Assembly: GCA_016290175.1 (NCBI GenBank)
Contig: JAEETD010000002.1
Location: 1-64,000, forward strand
Origin: Prevotella sp.
GTDB taxonomy: Bacteria > Bacteroidota > Bacteroidia > Bacteroidales > Bacteroidaceae
Direction: 5' to 3'
Length of the DNA: 64,000 bases
The position numbers were made by a program, and so were the translations under genes. A model generated the notes under the pieces. It had not been told where the DNA came from, made no database searches, and saw nothing but the letters and a program-made list of their open reading frames with translations. Positions 19,915-28,176 of the stretch are shown here, in pieces. Within the stretch, counting starts at the first letter, position 1; each line of letters starts with the position of its first letter.

Positions 19915-19957
19915 TCTGTGAATCTTAATAATTTATAATGTGAAATCTCTCTTGGTA

Positions 19958-20308
19958 TTATTTCACATACGGAGGACCACGGGTACACCATAGAGATGGC
20001 TCTCGCTGAATAATGGTACTGCACAATAGGAACCATCCCTTTTGTGTAAAACGGATAAACAGCACCAGCAGAGTGGCTGTGGCTGTGGTGTAGACAAGGT
20101 TGAGGAATTGACAGAGCACGCAATCATCAATATGCTCTGCCGTTGTGGTGAAATGACCAGAGTGGTGGATGTGGTGCGCACAGTCTGCACATTCAGCCAC
20201 TGTGTTTGCAATGGGCTGGTGATGGTGCAGGCCAGATAGTATGATCATCGATACGACTATCGACAATAAGAACCATGCTGTAGTAATCCTTTTTCTCTGT
20301 TTTTTCAT
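19958..20308 (-). CDS. Small His/Cys-rich membrane protein
   Basis: A 116-residue protein. One membrane segment near the N terminus (WFLLSIVVSMIILSG) is followed by a metal-ligand-rich stretch (LHHHQ, ECADCAHHIHHSGHF, DDCVLCQFL) and a second hydrophobic segment. The C terminus WCTRGPPYVK recalls the RAPP/RGPP ending of small proteins (DUF2946-like) found beside metal TonB receptors. It starts 43 nt before the TonB receptor, so they probably share a transcript. The ATG at 20308 is used because the frame further upstream runs through the -7 box. Its role in metal binding is inferred from composition. Confidence 0.65.
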   Translation of the reverse strand: MKKQRKRITTAWFLLSIVVSMIILSGLHHHQPIANTVAECADCAHHIHHSGHFTTTAEHIDDCVLCQFLNLVYTTATATLLVLFIRFTQKGWFLLCSTIIQREPSLWCTRGPPYVK

Positions 20309-20317
20309 TTTCGGCTG

Positions 20318-20325
20318 CAAAATTA
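20318..20325 (-). promoter_or_regulatory. -7 box TAATTTTG for the metal-uptake pair
   Basis: On the minus strand TAATTTTGCAGCC lies only 9 nt before the ATG at 20308, which would give an almost leaderless mRNA. Confidence 0.6.
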
Positions 20326-20367
20326 AAAAAAAACTTGGATAATCGGTGTTATCTTAGGCTTTTTTTG

Positions 20368-20375
20368 TATCTTTG
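20368..20375 (+). promoter_or_regulatory. -7 box TATCTTTG for the MerR gene
   Basis: TATCTTTGCAGC matches TAnnTTTG and lies 18 nt before the ATG at 20394. It is divergent from the metal-uptake promoter 42 bp away. Confidence 0.7.
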
Positions 20376-20393
20376 CAGCAAAATGTAACAAGT

Positions 20394-20744
20394 ATGGCAC
20401 TGAATCTGAACAAAAATCTCAAATTGTATTACTCCATCGGCGAAGTAGCGCAGATGTTTGGACTGAATGAGAGTACGCTCCGTTATTGGGAGCAGGAGTT
20501 TCCATCGTTGAGGCCGAAGGTGAGTGGTCCGGCCAAAATTCGTCAGTATCAGGAGAAGGATATTGAGCAGATTCGTGTGATTCATAATCTGGTGAAGGTG
20601 CGTGGCTTCAAGTTGGCTGCGGCTAAGAAAATCCTGAACCAGAACCGTAAGGGAGCTGATAAGAAGGCCGATGTGCTGGAGGCTCTTATCGGCGTGCGGT
20701 CAGAACTGCAGGCCCTCAAAAAGCAGCTGGACTATCTTCAGTAG
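20394..20744 (+). CDS. MerR family transcriptional regulator
   Basis: A 116-residue regulator. The MerR helix-turn-helix is seen in YYSIGEVAQMFGLNESTLRYWEQEFPSLRP (residues ~12-42, quoted in part as SIGEVAQMFGLNESTLRYWE), then a second winged part (IRQYQEKDIEQIRVIHNLV) and a C-terminal dimer helix (LEALIGVRSELQALKKQLDY). There are no cysteines for metal sensing, so it is probably not the sensor for the divergent metal-uptake pair. Proteins of this type are common single-copy regulators in Bacteroidales with no fixed ligand. The last codons form one arm of the terminator. Confidence 0.88.
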   Translation: MALNLNKNLKLYYSIGEVAQMFGLNESTLRYWEQEFPSLRPKVSGPAKIRQYQEKDIEQIRVIHNLVKVRGFKLAAAKKILNQNRKGADKKADVLEALIGVRSELQALKKQLDYLQ

Positions 20745-20758
20745 TCCAGCTGCTTTTT
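20718..20758. terminator. Bidirectional terminator overlapping the MerR gene end
   Basis: Arms AAAAAGCAGCTGGACTA (20718-20734) and TAGTCCAGCTGCTTTTT (20742-20758) are perfect over 17 bp with a 7-nt loop. The MerR stop codon is the first three bases of the right arm. The convergent pectinesterase ends at 20761. Confidence 0.9.
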
Positions 20759-20760
20759 AT

Positions 20761-21753
20761 TTAAGGCATCGGATTCCAATTGTCTTGCCGGACGAAAACC
20801 TTGGCAGGCGTTATCTGCTGAGCCTCTTTCTTGGTGAGTTGACGACACCAAGCGACGCGTTGTTGGGGTTGCGCTCCGGCTCCTCTGTTGTTGTATTCCT
20901 GGTAACGGGCCGTCTGCTCACGCTGTTTTTCCCAATGGTGCCAGCCTTCTGGACGGATATGTGCGCCTAAGTCACAGTTCATAAAGAGCGTATAGCCATA
21001 ATCACGCCAGGGACGTCCGAGGTATACCTTGTCAACACCAGTTTTCGCAATGAGCCTACAGTTATTGAAGATATATCCATAGGCAGCATCAGCAGGAGTA
21101 GAGGCTGCGGTGACAAAGCTGTTGACGAGGCTCTCGATGGTGCAGTCCTCAAACCATGCTGTCGAGGGGCCGAAGATAAAGTCGGTTGTACCGCAGATGT
21201 AACAACCTTTAAAGAAGAGCCTCGTATAGGGCATACCTGTATAGATGGTGTCTTGATGACCGATAAACCGGCAGTTGATGAATACCAGACGGTCCCCCTC
21301 TGTATGGAGGGCAACGGCCTGTCCCAGACGAGCGGAGTTGTTCTCGATGGTGAGGTTTCTCAGGGTGATGTCGTTGGCCTCAATCTTGAGGGTATAGGTG
21401 CGGAACGTTCCCATAGCCTGTTCACGGGGCGAAGCGGTTCCAAGGACGATCTTTACATTGGCGTGATCGTCGTAGGTGATGATGGTTTCGTCACGATCTT
21501 CGCCACAGAGTTCTATGTTCTGCAACCATTGTGGGATGATGAGTTTCTCCTTATACGTACCTTTCTTAATATATATAACCTTATGGTAGTCCATAAAGGC
21601 GCGGCACACTTCTATAGCTTCGTCTACAGTGCGGAATTCTCCAGTGCCGTCACGGGCCACTACAATGGTATCAGGATTATCGTATTTGCCTGCGGCCATA
21701 GTGAATAGTGAGCAGTGGATAGCGAATAGTATTAAAAGTAATTTGACTTTCAT
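20761..21753 (-). CDS. Pectinesterase (carbohydrate esterase family 8)
   Basis: A 330-residue exported right-handed beta-helix enzyme that removes methyl esters from pectin (homogalacturonan). Family motifs are in order: GTYKEKL, NNSARLGQAVALHTEGD, GHQDTIYT (acid/base Asp), TTDFIFGPSTAWFEDC (nucleophile Asp) and YLGRPWRDYG (substrate-binding Arg). The signal peptide (MKVKLLLILFAIHCSLFTMAAG) is encoded in part by the 7-bp repeat at 21701-21735. It stands alone here, with no other pectin gene near; it lies 33 nt after the RelA/SpoT gene and may be on that transcript. Confidence 0.93.
   Translation of the reverse strand: MKVKLLLILFAIHCSLFTMAAGKYDNPDTIVVARDGTGEFRTVDEAIEVCRAFMDYHKVIYIKKGTYKEKLIIPQWLQNIELCGEDRDETIITYDDHANVKIVLGTASPREQAMGTFRTYTLKIEANDITLRNLTIENNSARLGQAVALHTEGDRLVFINCRFIGHQDTIYTGMPYTRLFFKGCYICGTTDFIFGPSTAWFEDCTIESLVNSFVTAASTPADAAYGYIFNNCRLIAKTGVDKVYLGRPWRDYGYTLFMNCDLGAHIRPEGWHHWEKQREQTARYQEYNNRGAGAQPQQRVAWCRQLTKKEAQQITPAKVFVRQDNWNPMP
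21701..21735 (+). repeat. Degenerate 7-bp repeat coding part of the pectinesterase signal peptide
   Basis: Five units on the plus strand: GTGAATA, GTGAGCA, GTGGATA, GCGAATA, GTATTAA. Read on the minus strand they encode LLILFAIHCSLF of the signal peptide. Confidence 0.65.
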
Positions 21754-21786
21754 ATCCTAAATCTTAAGTATTGTCCCTTTAATTCC

Positions 21787-24057
21787 CTACATTATCTGTG
21801 AGATTTCCTTCAGATCGGGTACACTCTTGAGGTTGTTGATAATTGTCTTCACATCATCGCGGTCATGCACACGCAGTTCGATGCTGCCGTCAAAGATACC
21901 TTCCTCGCAGGTGATGTTCACCGTATGGATGTTCACGTTCATCTGCGCAGATATGATTTGCGTCACCTCGTTGAGCAGTCCCACACGGTCGATACCTCCC
22001 AGACGGATGGTCGCGTCGAAATAGAGGGTCTTGTGCATGTCCCATTTGATGTCAAGAATACGGTTGCCGAAACTGGTCTTCAACTTGGCTGCCACAGGAC
22101 AGTTACGCCTGTGAATCTCTATCTGGTTCTTATTGTCGATATAACCGAGTGCGTCATCGCCGGGAATGGGGTGACAACAGCCTGGGAATTTATATTGACT
22201 GATATTCTCTTCTGTGATGAAGATTGGTTTCTTGCGGTTGAACTTGTCTGGCACCACAAACAACTCCTGACGAGTCTCGTCCTCCTTTTTCTTGGAGCCA
22301 CTGCCTATGAAAGGAACATACTTCCTCCAACCGCCTTTTTCCTCTTTCTTGTTTTTGCCAGTCAGTTCGTCGATATCTTTCTCGCCCAGCAGCACCTTCT
22401 TCTCACCTAGGGCTACAAAGAAATCATTGCGTTTCCTGATATCGTGGAATTCTGCCAGACGGTCAGCAACGGTAGGTGTGTATTCCTGCTGGTTCTTCTG
22501 CAGGAACTCCATCAGGATCTCTTCACCCTTCTTCTGCACCTCACGGCTGTCGCGACGCAGGATGGCCTGGATCTTGGCCTTGGCCTTAGCTGTGGATACG
22601 AAGTTTATCCATGAAGGACTGACGTGCTGGGATTTTGAGGTGAGAATCTCCACCTGGTCACCGCTCTTTAACTTATGCGACAGCGGCACCAGTTTGTGGT
22701 TGACCTTGGCACCGATACAATGACTCCCCAGGAAGGTATGGATGGAGAAGGCAAAGTCGAGGGCCGTACAACCCGTAGGCATAGTCTTTATCTCACCTTT
22801 TGGGGTGAAGACAAATATCTCGCTGGCAAAGAGGTTCAGTTTGATGGTGTCGAGGAAGTCCATTGCATCGGGCTGCGGGTCGTCGAGAATCTCCTTGATG
22901 GTGCGCAGCCAGTCGTTCAGTTCTGCCTCGTCCTCCGTATATTCCTCGTCCTCCAGACCGTCCTTATATTTCCAATGGGCTGCAAAACCCTGCTCTGCCA
23001 CCTCATCCATGCGGTCAGAGCGTATCTGCACCTCTATCCACTGACCAGTCTTCGACATCAGAGTGACGTGCAGGGCCTGATAACCGTTGGCTTTCGGATG
23101 ACTGAGCCAGTCACGCATACGGTCCGGATGTGACTTGTAGATACGTGAGATGGCCACGTAGATGTTGAAGCATTCGTTTACTTCCTCCTCCCTGACGCGT
23201 GGTGTGAAGATGATGCGCAGTGCGAGGATATCGTAGATCTCCTCGAACGTGACATGCTTGTTCTGCATCTTGTTCCAGATGGAGTAGGGGGTCTTTACAC
23301 GCTGCTTGAGTTCGTATTGGATATGCATGCCGTCAAGGGCTGCACGTATAGGCTTGGTGAAATCGTCGAATAACTTTTCACGCTGTTTCTGCGTTGTCTC
23401 CAGTTTCTTGGAGATGCTGGCATATTCATCGGGATGTTCGAACTTGAAACTCAGGTTCTCAAGTTCCGACTTCACCTTGTTAAGTCCCAGACGGTTAGCC
23501 AGGGGGGCGTAGATGTAGAGGGTCTCACCCGCAATTTTGTATTGTTTGTTGGCGGGCTGCGACTCTAAGGTGCGCATGTTGTGCAGACGGTCGCAGATCT
23601 TAATCAGGATCACACGGATGTCATCACTCATCGTGAGCAGCAGCTTCTTGAAATTCTCTGCTTGTGCTGAGGCCTGTTCTCCGAAGATACCGCCACTGAT
23701 CTTAGTCAGACCGTCTACAATCTGTGCAATCTTTGGACCGAAGATGTTCTCGATGTCCTCTACGGTGTAGTCGGTGTCCTCGACCACATCATGCAACAGT
23801 GCCGAACAGATGCTCGTAGAACCGAGACCCACTTCTTTGCAGGCGATGAGCGCAACAGCGATGGGGTGCATAATATAAGGCTCACCCGACAGGCGTCTAA
23901 CTCCTTTGTGTGCTTGTCGTGCGAAGTTGAAGGCCTTGGTGACGAGGTCTACTTTCTTGCGATGGCGGGAAGACAGGTAGCTGTCGAGCAGCTCCTGAAA
24001 TGCATCGTTCACCAGTTTTTCGTCGAGCTCTTCCTGAGGAATCTTGTCTTCATCCAT
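21787..24057 (-). CDS. Bifunctional (p)ppGpp synthetase/hydrolase, RelA/SpoT family
   Basis: A 756-residue long RSH enzyme that makes and degrades (p)ppGpp. The hydrolase domain has HDVVEDT and KICDRLHNMRTL, so the HD metal site is intact. The synthetase domain has YSIWNKMQNKH and HPKANGYQALHVTL. The TGS domain begins FVFTPKGEIKTMPTGCTALD. A zinc-finger-like CCHPIPGDD and a C-terminal ACT domain (DRVGLLNEVTQIISAQMNVN) follow. Intact motifs in both halves suggest both activities. It lies in the parA-parB-DUF5683-transglycosylase run, 6 nt after the transglycosylase. Confidence 0.95.
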   Translation of the reverse strand: MDEDKIPQEELDEKLVNDAFQELLDSYLSSRHRKKVDLVTKAFNFARQAHKGVRRLSGEPYIMHPIAVALIACKEVGLGSTSICSALLHDVVEDTDYTVEDIENIFGPKIAQIVDGLTKISGGIFGEQASAQAENFKKLLLTMSDDIRVILIKICDRLHNMRTLESQPANKQYKIAGETLYIYAPLANRLGLNKVKSELENLSFKFEHPDEYASISKKLETTQKQREKLFDDFTKPIRAALDGMHIQYELKQRVKTPYSIWNKMQNKHVTFEEIYDILALRIIFTPRVREEEVNECFNIYVAISRIYKSHPDRMRDWLSHPKANGYQALHVTLMSKTGQWIEVQIRSDRMDEVAEQGFAAHWKYKDGLEDEEYTEDEAELNDWLRTIKEILDDPQPDAMDFLDTIKLNLFASEIFVFTPKGEIKTMPTGCTALDFAFSIHTFLGSHCIGAKVNHKLVPLSHKLKSGDQVEILTSKSQHVSPSWINFVSTAKAKAKIQAILRRDSREVQKKGEEILMEFLQKNQQEYTPTVADRLAEFHDIRKRNDFFVALGEKKVLLGEKDIDELTGKNKKEEKGGWRKYVPFIGSGSKKKEDETRQELFVVPDKFNRKKPIFITEENISQYKFPGCCHPIPGDDALGYIDNKNQIEIHRRNCPVAAKLKTSFGNRILDIKWDMHKTLYFDATIRLGGIDRVGLLNEVTQIISAQMNVNIHTVNITCEEGIFDGSIELRVHDRDDVKTIINNLKSVPDLKEISQIM

Positions 24058-24063
24058 AGTTAT

Positions 24064-25566
24064 TTACCTCCTTCTACGTGATTTCTTGGCAGGTGCCTTC
24101 TTCTTGGGAGCCGCCTTTCTCTTGGCGGTGGTTTTCTTGGCAGTTGACTTACGGGCAGTTGTCCTGCGGGCTGTTGACTTGCGGGCAGTCGTGCGCTTGC
24201 TTCTGGTTACACGGCTGTTGCGCCTTGCCCGACTGTTCTTACGGGACACCTTCCTGGTGGTCTTGCGGGTATAGGTGGGCACATCGTCGTTGATGGTTAC
24301 TTCCAGACGTTTGTTGAGCAGTTCATCGGCCCAGTAGTTGTAGATGGAATCCTCGTTGTCGATGAAGCGTCCAGTGTCAGCCAGTGGCAGACGGATGACC
24401 GAAGGCTTGGTGAGTCCGGGAACGACATCACGACGGTATTCAGGATTGAGTGAGCGCAGCATGTCGATATCGAGTCCCAATACGGCAGCTACCTGTTCCA
24501 GATGAACATTGCGTCTGACGACGACGGTATCTGTCTGGGCAGGCAGACGGGTGGTCATCGGACAGATATTGTGGTCGCAATAATAGGTCATGATGTAGTT
24601 GGCCGCTATGAAGGCTGGCACATAGCCGCGTGTCTCTGCGGGCAGATAGGGGTAGATATACCAATAGTCCTTGTCGGCAGCGGTGAGCACGTCGCCCTCC
24701 TGGGTCTTACCTTTTGCAGCACGGGCCCGACGGATGGCCTTGTTGATATTCTCAGGTCCGCAGTTATAGGCGGCAATCACCAGATTCCAGTCACCGAAGA
24801 TCTTATACAGGGCTTTCAGATAACGGGCAGCAGCATACGATGACTTCACAGGGTCGCGACGCTCGTCGACGAGGGAGTTCAGTTCAAGACCATATTGTTT
24901 ACCGGTGGCAGGCATAAACTGCCACAGACCGGCAGCTCCCACTCTCGACACGGCTTTCGGGTTCAGCGCCGATTCAATAATAGGCAAGTATTTCAGTTCC
25001 AACGGCAGTTGATAGGCCTCCAGCGCTTCTTCGAACACTGGCATATAGAAGTTCATGGCGCCTAACATATAACTGACAGAGTAGCGCAGCCGTCCTGCAT
25101 AGCGGTCGATGAACTTCTGTACCACATCATTGTAGGCCAGTTCCATGACGGAAGGAATCCTGCTGAGACGTTCGATATAGACCTCACGGGGATAGGTGGG
25201 ATTGACATCCTTCATCTCGCAGTCATTGGTTCCTGTGAGATAGGTCTTCGACATATAGAGGTTCAACAGACTGTCGAGGTCATAGGTCATGGCTTCAGGA
25301 AACTCTATGAGTTCCTCGTTACCCTGTTTGTCGGTGACGGTGATTTCGTCCTCAACGGGAACAACAACGTCATCTTCTTCCTCATCCTCTTCATCGCCAT
25401 CGTCTTCATCCTCATCATATTCATCTTCTTCCTCCTCGTCTTCATCTTCAATCACCACGGGAGTATCCTTAGTGGTCTTTTTCACCACTTGTGCCTCGGC
25501 CATGCCTCCTGAACCGATCAGGAACAGGGCGAGTAGTATCCAAAATAGTTTCTTTCTCATATTCAA
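24064..25566 (-). CDS. Lytic transglycosylase with acidic head and histone-like basic tail
   Basis: A 500-residue MltD-like enzyme that cleaves peptidoglycan. After the signal peptide (MNMRKKLFWILLALFLIGSGGMAEA) there is an almost pure Asp/Glu tract at residues 40-66. The SLT domain has LPIIESALNPKAVSRVGAAG (catalytic Glu in IIES), LWQFMPATGKQYGL and AAYNCGPENINKAI. One LysM-like module (VHLEQVAAVLGLDIDMLRSL) follows. The last ~68 residues are almost only Lys, Arg, Ala, Thr and Ser (for example RKSTARRTTARKSTAKK), like histone H1 or HU tails. The tail could bind DNA, LPS or anionic wall polymers; this is not settled by the sequence. Confidence 0.9.
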   Translation of the reverse strand: MNMRKKLFWILLALFLIGSGGMAEAQVVKKTTKDTPVVIEDEDEEEEDEYDEDEDDGDEEDEEEDDVVVPVEDEITVTDKQGNEELIEFPEAMTYDLDSLLNLYMSKTYLTGTNDCEMKDVNPTYPREVYIERLSRIPSVMELAYNDVVQKFIDRYAGRLRYSVSYMLGAMNFYMPVFEEALEAYQLPLELKYLPIIESALNPKAVSRVGAAGLWQFMPATGKQYGLELNSLVDERRDPVKSSYAAARYLKALYKIFGDWNLVIAAYNCGPENINKAIRRARAAKGKTQEGDVLTAADKDYWYIYPYLPAETRGYVPAFIAANYIMTYYCDHNICPMTTRLPAQTDTVVVRRNVHLEQVAAVLGLDIDMLRSLNPEYRRDVVPGLTKPSVIRLPLADTGRFIDNEDSIYNYWADELLNKRLEVTINDDVPTYTRKTTRKVSRKNSRARRNSRVTRSKRTTARKSTARRTTARKSTAKKTTAKRKAAPKKKAPAKKSRRRR

Positions 25567-25576
25567 TTCTTGTCAC

Positions 25577-26335
25577 TTAAAAGTTTAAACAGCAGTTGAG
25601 ACCCAACGCACCCGACTGGAGTGGGTTGTTCGACGAACAGTTGTTCATAATGGTTGGCTCCACCTTCAGACTCAGGTCTTTCGAGATGTCGAATACCGAG
25701 AGCTCCGCATCCACGTAGGCATCGATGACAGAGAGGGCGTATACACCTACCATCACGAAGAAGCTCAGGTCGCGCCAACGGCGGTACTTGTCCCTACGAC
25801 TCTTGAAGATGTCCTTATACCGTTGCATATTGCCTTCGGTAATCTTTGCACCTAAATGCAGATAGGTATTATAGCTGGCAGTGCTCGGGTCGCTGTCCGA
25901 GATATCAAGAAAGGCCTGCGAGTAGTCCTTATACATGCTGTTGTTCCAGTTCATGGCGTACAGACAGCCCATAAAACCACCATAAATCAGAGGCAGCTTC
26001 CAGTATTTCCGGTTATAGATCTGTCCGCCGCCAGGGAACACGATTGCCAGCCATAGGGCCCGTTTGGGATCGGGTGTCCATTTGTTCCAGTCTTTTTGCA
26101 CCTTCAGCGGCGGCGTGGTCTCAACCATCACGCTCAGTTGCTTCTGCAGACTGTCTGCAAAGAGGCTGTCAGTGACATGGTCCTCAATCATCAGACTGTC
26201 GGTATCGCTGCTGATGGTGAAGATACTGTCTTCAGGCACCTCATCAATCTCCTGTGCGAAGCCGGCAATGGTTGTCAGCAACAGTAGTACGACGGCCACA
26301 GACCGTCTGCTTATGATCTGTATAATATGCTTCAA
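25577..26335 (-). CDS. DUF5683 family exported/membrane protein
   Basis: A 252-residue protein with a signal peptide (VAVVLLLLTTIAGFAQ). The conserved core WTPDPKRALWLAIVFPGGGQ, QIYNRKYWKLPLIYGGFMGC is that of DUF5683, a Bacteroidetes family coded between parB and a lytic transglycosylase in most Bacteroidales. Further hydrophobic segments (FFVMVGVYALSVIDAYVDA) suggest membrane association. Its function is unknown. The start overlaps the end of parB by 4 bases. Confidence 0.85.
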   Translation of the reverse strand: MKHIIQIISRRSVAVVLLLLTTIAGFAQEIDEVPEDSIFTISSDTDSLMIEDHVTDSLFADSLQKQLSVMVETTPPLKVQKDWNKWTPDPKRALWLAIVFPGGGQIYNRKYWKLPLIYGGFMGCLYAMNWNNSMYKDYSQAFLDISDSDPSTASYNTYLHLGAKITEGNMQRYKDIFKSRRDKYRRWRDLSFFVMVGVYALSVIDAYVDAELSVFDISKDLSLKVEPTIMNNCSSNNPLQSGALGLNCCLNF

Positions 26336-27261
26336 TTTGATATTTTATCGAAAGTGTTCATGATACGTTCCAGCTCATCGGGGTTCTCGAAACCGATGGT
26401 GATTTTCCCTTTCCCCTTGGGGTTGTAGGTCATCTGGATCTTTGTCTGGAACAGGTCTGTCAGTCGTTTGCGCAAGGCATTGAATTCCTCTGGCAGACGG
26501 GCTTTCTGCTCTGCGGTCTTCTTGGCGGTTGGCAGATCGGCACCGTCCTTGATGATCTTGACAAGCTCCTCAACCTTGCGTACGGAATAGTTGTTCTTCT
26601 GGATATCCTTAAACAACTTGATCTGTGCCGACGGACTCTCGAGAGCCAGTAGGGCACGGGCGTGACCCATGTCTATCTCATGGTTCTTCAGTGCCATCTG
26701 TATCTGTGCGGGCAGTTTTAGCAGGCGTAGGAAATTGGTGACGGAGGTGCGGCTCTTACCCACACGCTCTGAAATTCTCTCCTGTGTCATGCCGATGGCG
26801 TCGGCCATGTGCTGGTAGGCAAGGGCTATCTCAATAGCATTCAGGTCCTCTCGCTGGATATTCTCCACCAATGCCATTTCCATCACACCCTCGTCCTCTA
26901 CCGTACGGATATAGGCGGGGATGCTCGTCAACCCTGCAGTCTTGGCAGCTCTCCAACGTCGTTCTCCTGCTATAATCTGGTATTTGCCATCGCTCATTTG
27001 GCGCAGCGTGATAGGGGTGATGATACCGATTTCACGGATGCTGTTGGCCAGTTCCTCCAATGCCTCCTCATCAAATTCCCGACGAGGCTGGTTGGGGTTT
27101 GACATGATTTTCTCGATAGCTATCTCGTTGAGGTTCGAACTGCCCTCCGTCTCAACATCCTTCGTGTTGATCAGGGCGTCCAAGCCTTTGCCTTTGCCAT
27201 CTCCAATATTATCCAGGCCTCTGCCCAGGACATTACGGTCGTATTTTTTGCGTACAGCCAT
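26332..27261 (-). CDS. parB: Chromosome-partitioning protein ParB
   Basis: A 309-residue ParB/Spo0J protein. The N-terminal CTPase part shows NPNQPRREFDEEALEELA and the GERRWRAAKTAGL arginine motif. The middle helix-turn-helix (RISERVGKSRTSVTNFLRLL) binds parS, and the C-terminal ~50 residues form the dimer domain. It loads at parS and works with ParA in chromosome segregation. It follows parA after 29 nt. No full parS (TGTTTCACGTGAAACA-like) was seen in the window. Confidence 0.95.
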   Translation of the reverse strand: MAVRKKYDRNVLGRGLDNIGDGKGKGLDALINTKDVETEGSSNLNEIAIEKIMSNPNQPRREFDEEALEELANSIREIGIITPITLRQMSDGKYQIIAGERRWRAAKTAGLTSIPAYIRTVEDEGVMEMALVENIQREDLNAIEIALAYQHMADAIGMTQERISERVGKSRTSVTNFLRLLKLPAQIQMALKNHEIDMGHARALLALESPSAQIKLFKDIQKNNYSVRKVEELVKIIKDGADLPTAKKTAEQKARLPEEFNALRKRLTDLFQTKIQMTYNPKGKGKITIGFENPDELERIMNTFDKISN

Positions 27262-27290
27262 TTTCTTATGTGTTGTTTCTGTTTGTGATT

Positions 27291-28055
27291 CTAGCTATTC
27301 TTACTGATAATCTCCTTGGCGAGTGCCAGATGGTTCTTGCTACCCGTTGAGTCGGCATCGTAGAGGATGACGGGCAGACCGTGGCTTGGACTCTCCGACA
27401 GTTTCACGTTCCTTTGGATGACGGTCTTGAATACCAGCTCCTGGAAATGGCGCTTTACCTCATCGTAGATTTGGTTGGCCAGTCTGAGACGACTGTCGTA
27501 CATTGTCAGCAGGAAACCTTCAATCTCCAGGGAGGGGTTCAGCTTGTTCTTGATGATCTTGATGGTGTTAAGCAACTTGCTGATGCCCTCCAGTGCGAAG
27601 TACTCACACTGCACAGGGATAATCACCGAGTCGGCTGCCGAGAGGGCATTCACGGTGATAAGACCCAGCGAGGGTGAGCAGTCGATGAGGATATAGTCGT
27701 AGTCTGCGCGTATCGGCTCCAGCAGTTGGCGCAGGATCTTTTCACGGTTCTCCATGTTCAGCATCTCGATTTCGGCACCCACAAGGTCAATATGGCTGGG
27801 GATGATGTCGAGATTGTCGATATCTGTGGTGTAGATGGCGTCTCTGACATCGGCTTTGTTGACGATACACTCATAGAGGGAGCATTCCACTTCCTTGATA
27901 TTCACGCCCAGACCGCTGGAGGCGTTGGCCTGAGGGTCGGCGTCGACAATCAGCACGCTCTTCTCCAGGGTAGCCAGCGAGGCACCGAGATTCATGGTGG
28001 TAGTAGTCTTTCCGACACCGCCTTTTTGGTTCGCTAATGCAATAATCTTACCCAT
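27291..28055 (-). CDS. parA: Chromosome-partitioning ATPase ParA (Soj)
   Basis: A 254-residue ParA-type ATPase. The deviant Walker A motif KGGVGKTTTTMNLG is at ~11-24, Walker A' reads VLIVDADPQ and Walker B YILIDCSPSLG. It binds DNA as an ATP dimer and moves ParB-parS complexes. It heads the leftward operon parA-parB-DUF5683-transglycosylase-relA/spoT. Its -7 box is at 28097-28104, back to back with surE. Confidence 0.95.
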   Translation of the reverse strand: MGKIIALANQKGGVGKTTTTMNLGASLATLEKSVLIVDADPQANASSGLGVNIKEVECSLYECIVNKADVRDAIYTTDIDNLDIIPSHIDLVGAEIEMLNMENREKILRQLLEPIRADYDYILIDCSPSLGLITVNALSAADSVIIPVQCEYFALEGISKLLNTIKIIKNKLNPSLEIEGFLLTMYDSRLRLANQIYDEVKRHFQELVFKTVIQRNVKLSESPSHGLPVILYDADSTGSKNHLALAKEIISKNS

Positions 28056-28096
28056 ATAATTTTAGTTTACCTTATTTTTAATTGAAAATTTGGGCA

Positions 28097-28104
28097 CAAA
28101 GTTA
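28097..28104 (-). promoter_or_regulatory. -7 box TAACTTTG for the parA operon
   Basis: On the minus strand TAACTTTGTGCCC matches TAnnTTTG and gives a leader of about 35 nt before the parA ATG. Confidence 0.7.
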
Positions 28105-28147
28105 CACATTTCTTGTGAGAAAACACGTCGTTTTAAACCTTTTTTCG

Positions 28148-28155
28148 TACTTTTG
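28148..28155 (+). promoter_or_regulatory. -7 box TACTTTTG for surE-lpxB
   Basis: TACTTTTGCAGCG matches TAnnTTTG and lies 21 nt before the surE ATG. Confidence 0.7.
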
Positions 28156-28176
28156 CAGCGAAAACAATGATATTTT

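Noticed and set aside
25289..25588. Ser-rich plus-strand frame (poly-Ser)
   Set aside because: It is the antisense of the Asp/Glu tract in the transglycosylase gene.
27395..27415. GTTTCACGTTCC considered as a parS site near parA
   Set aside because: Only half of the palindrome is present, within parA coding sequence; no full parS was found.
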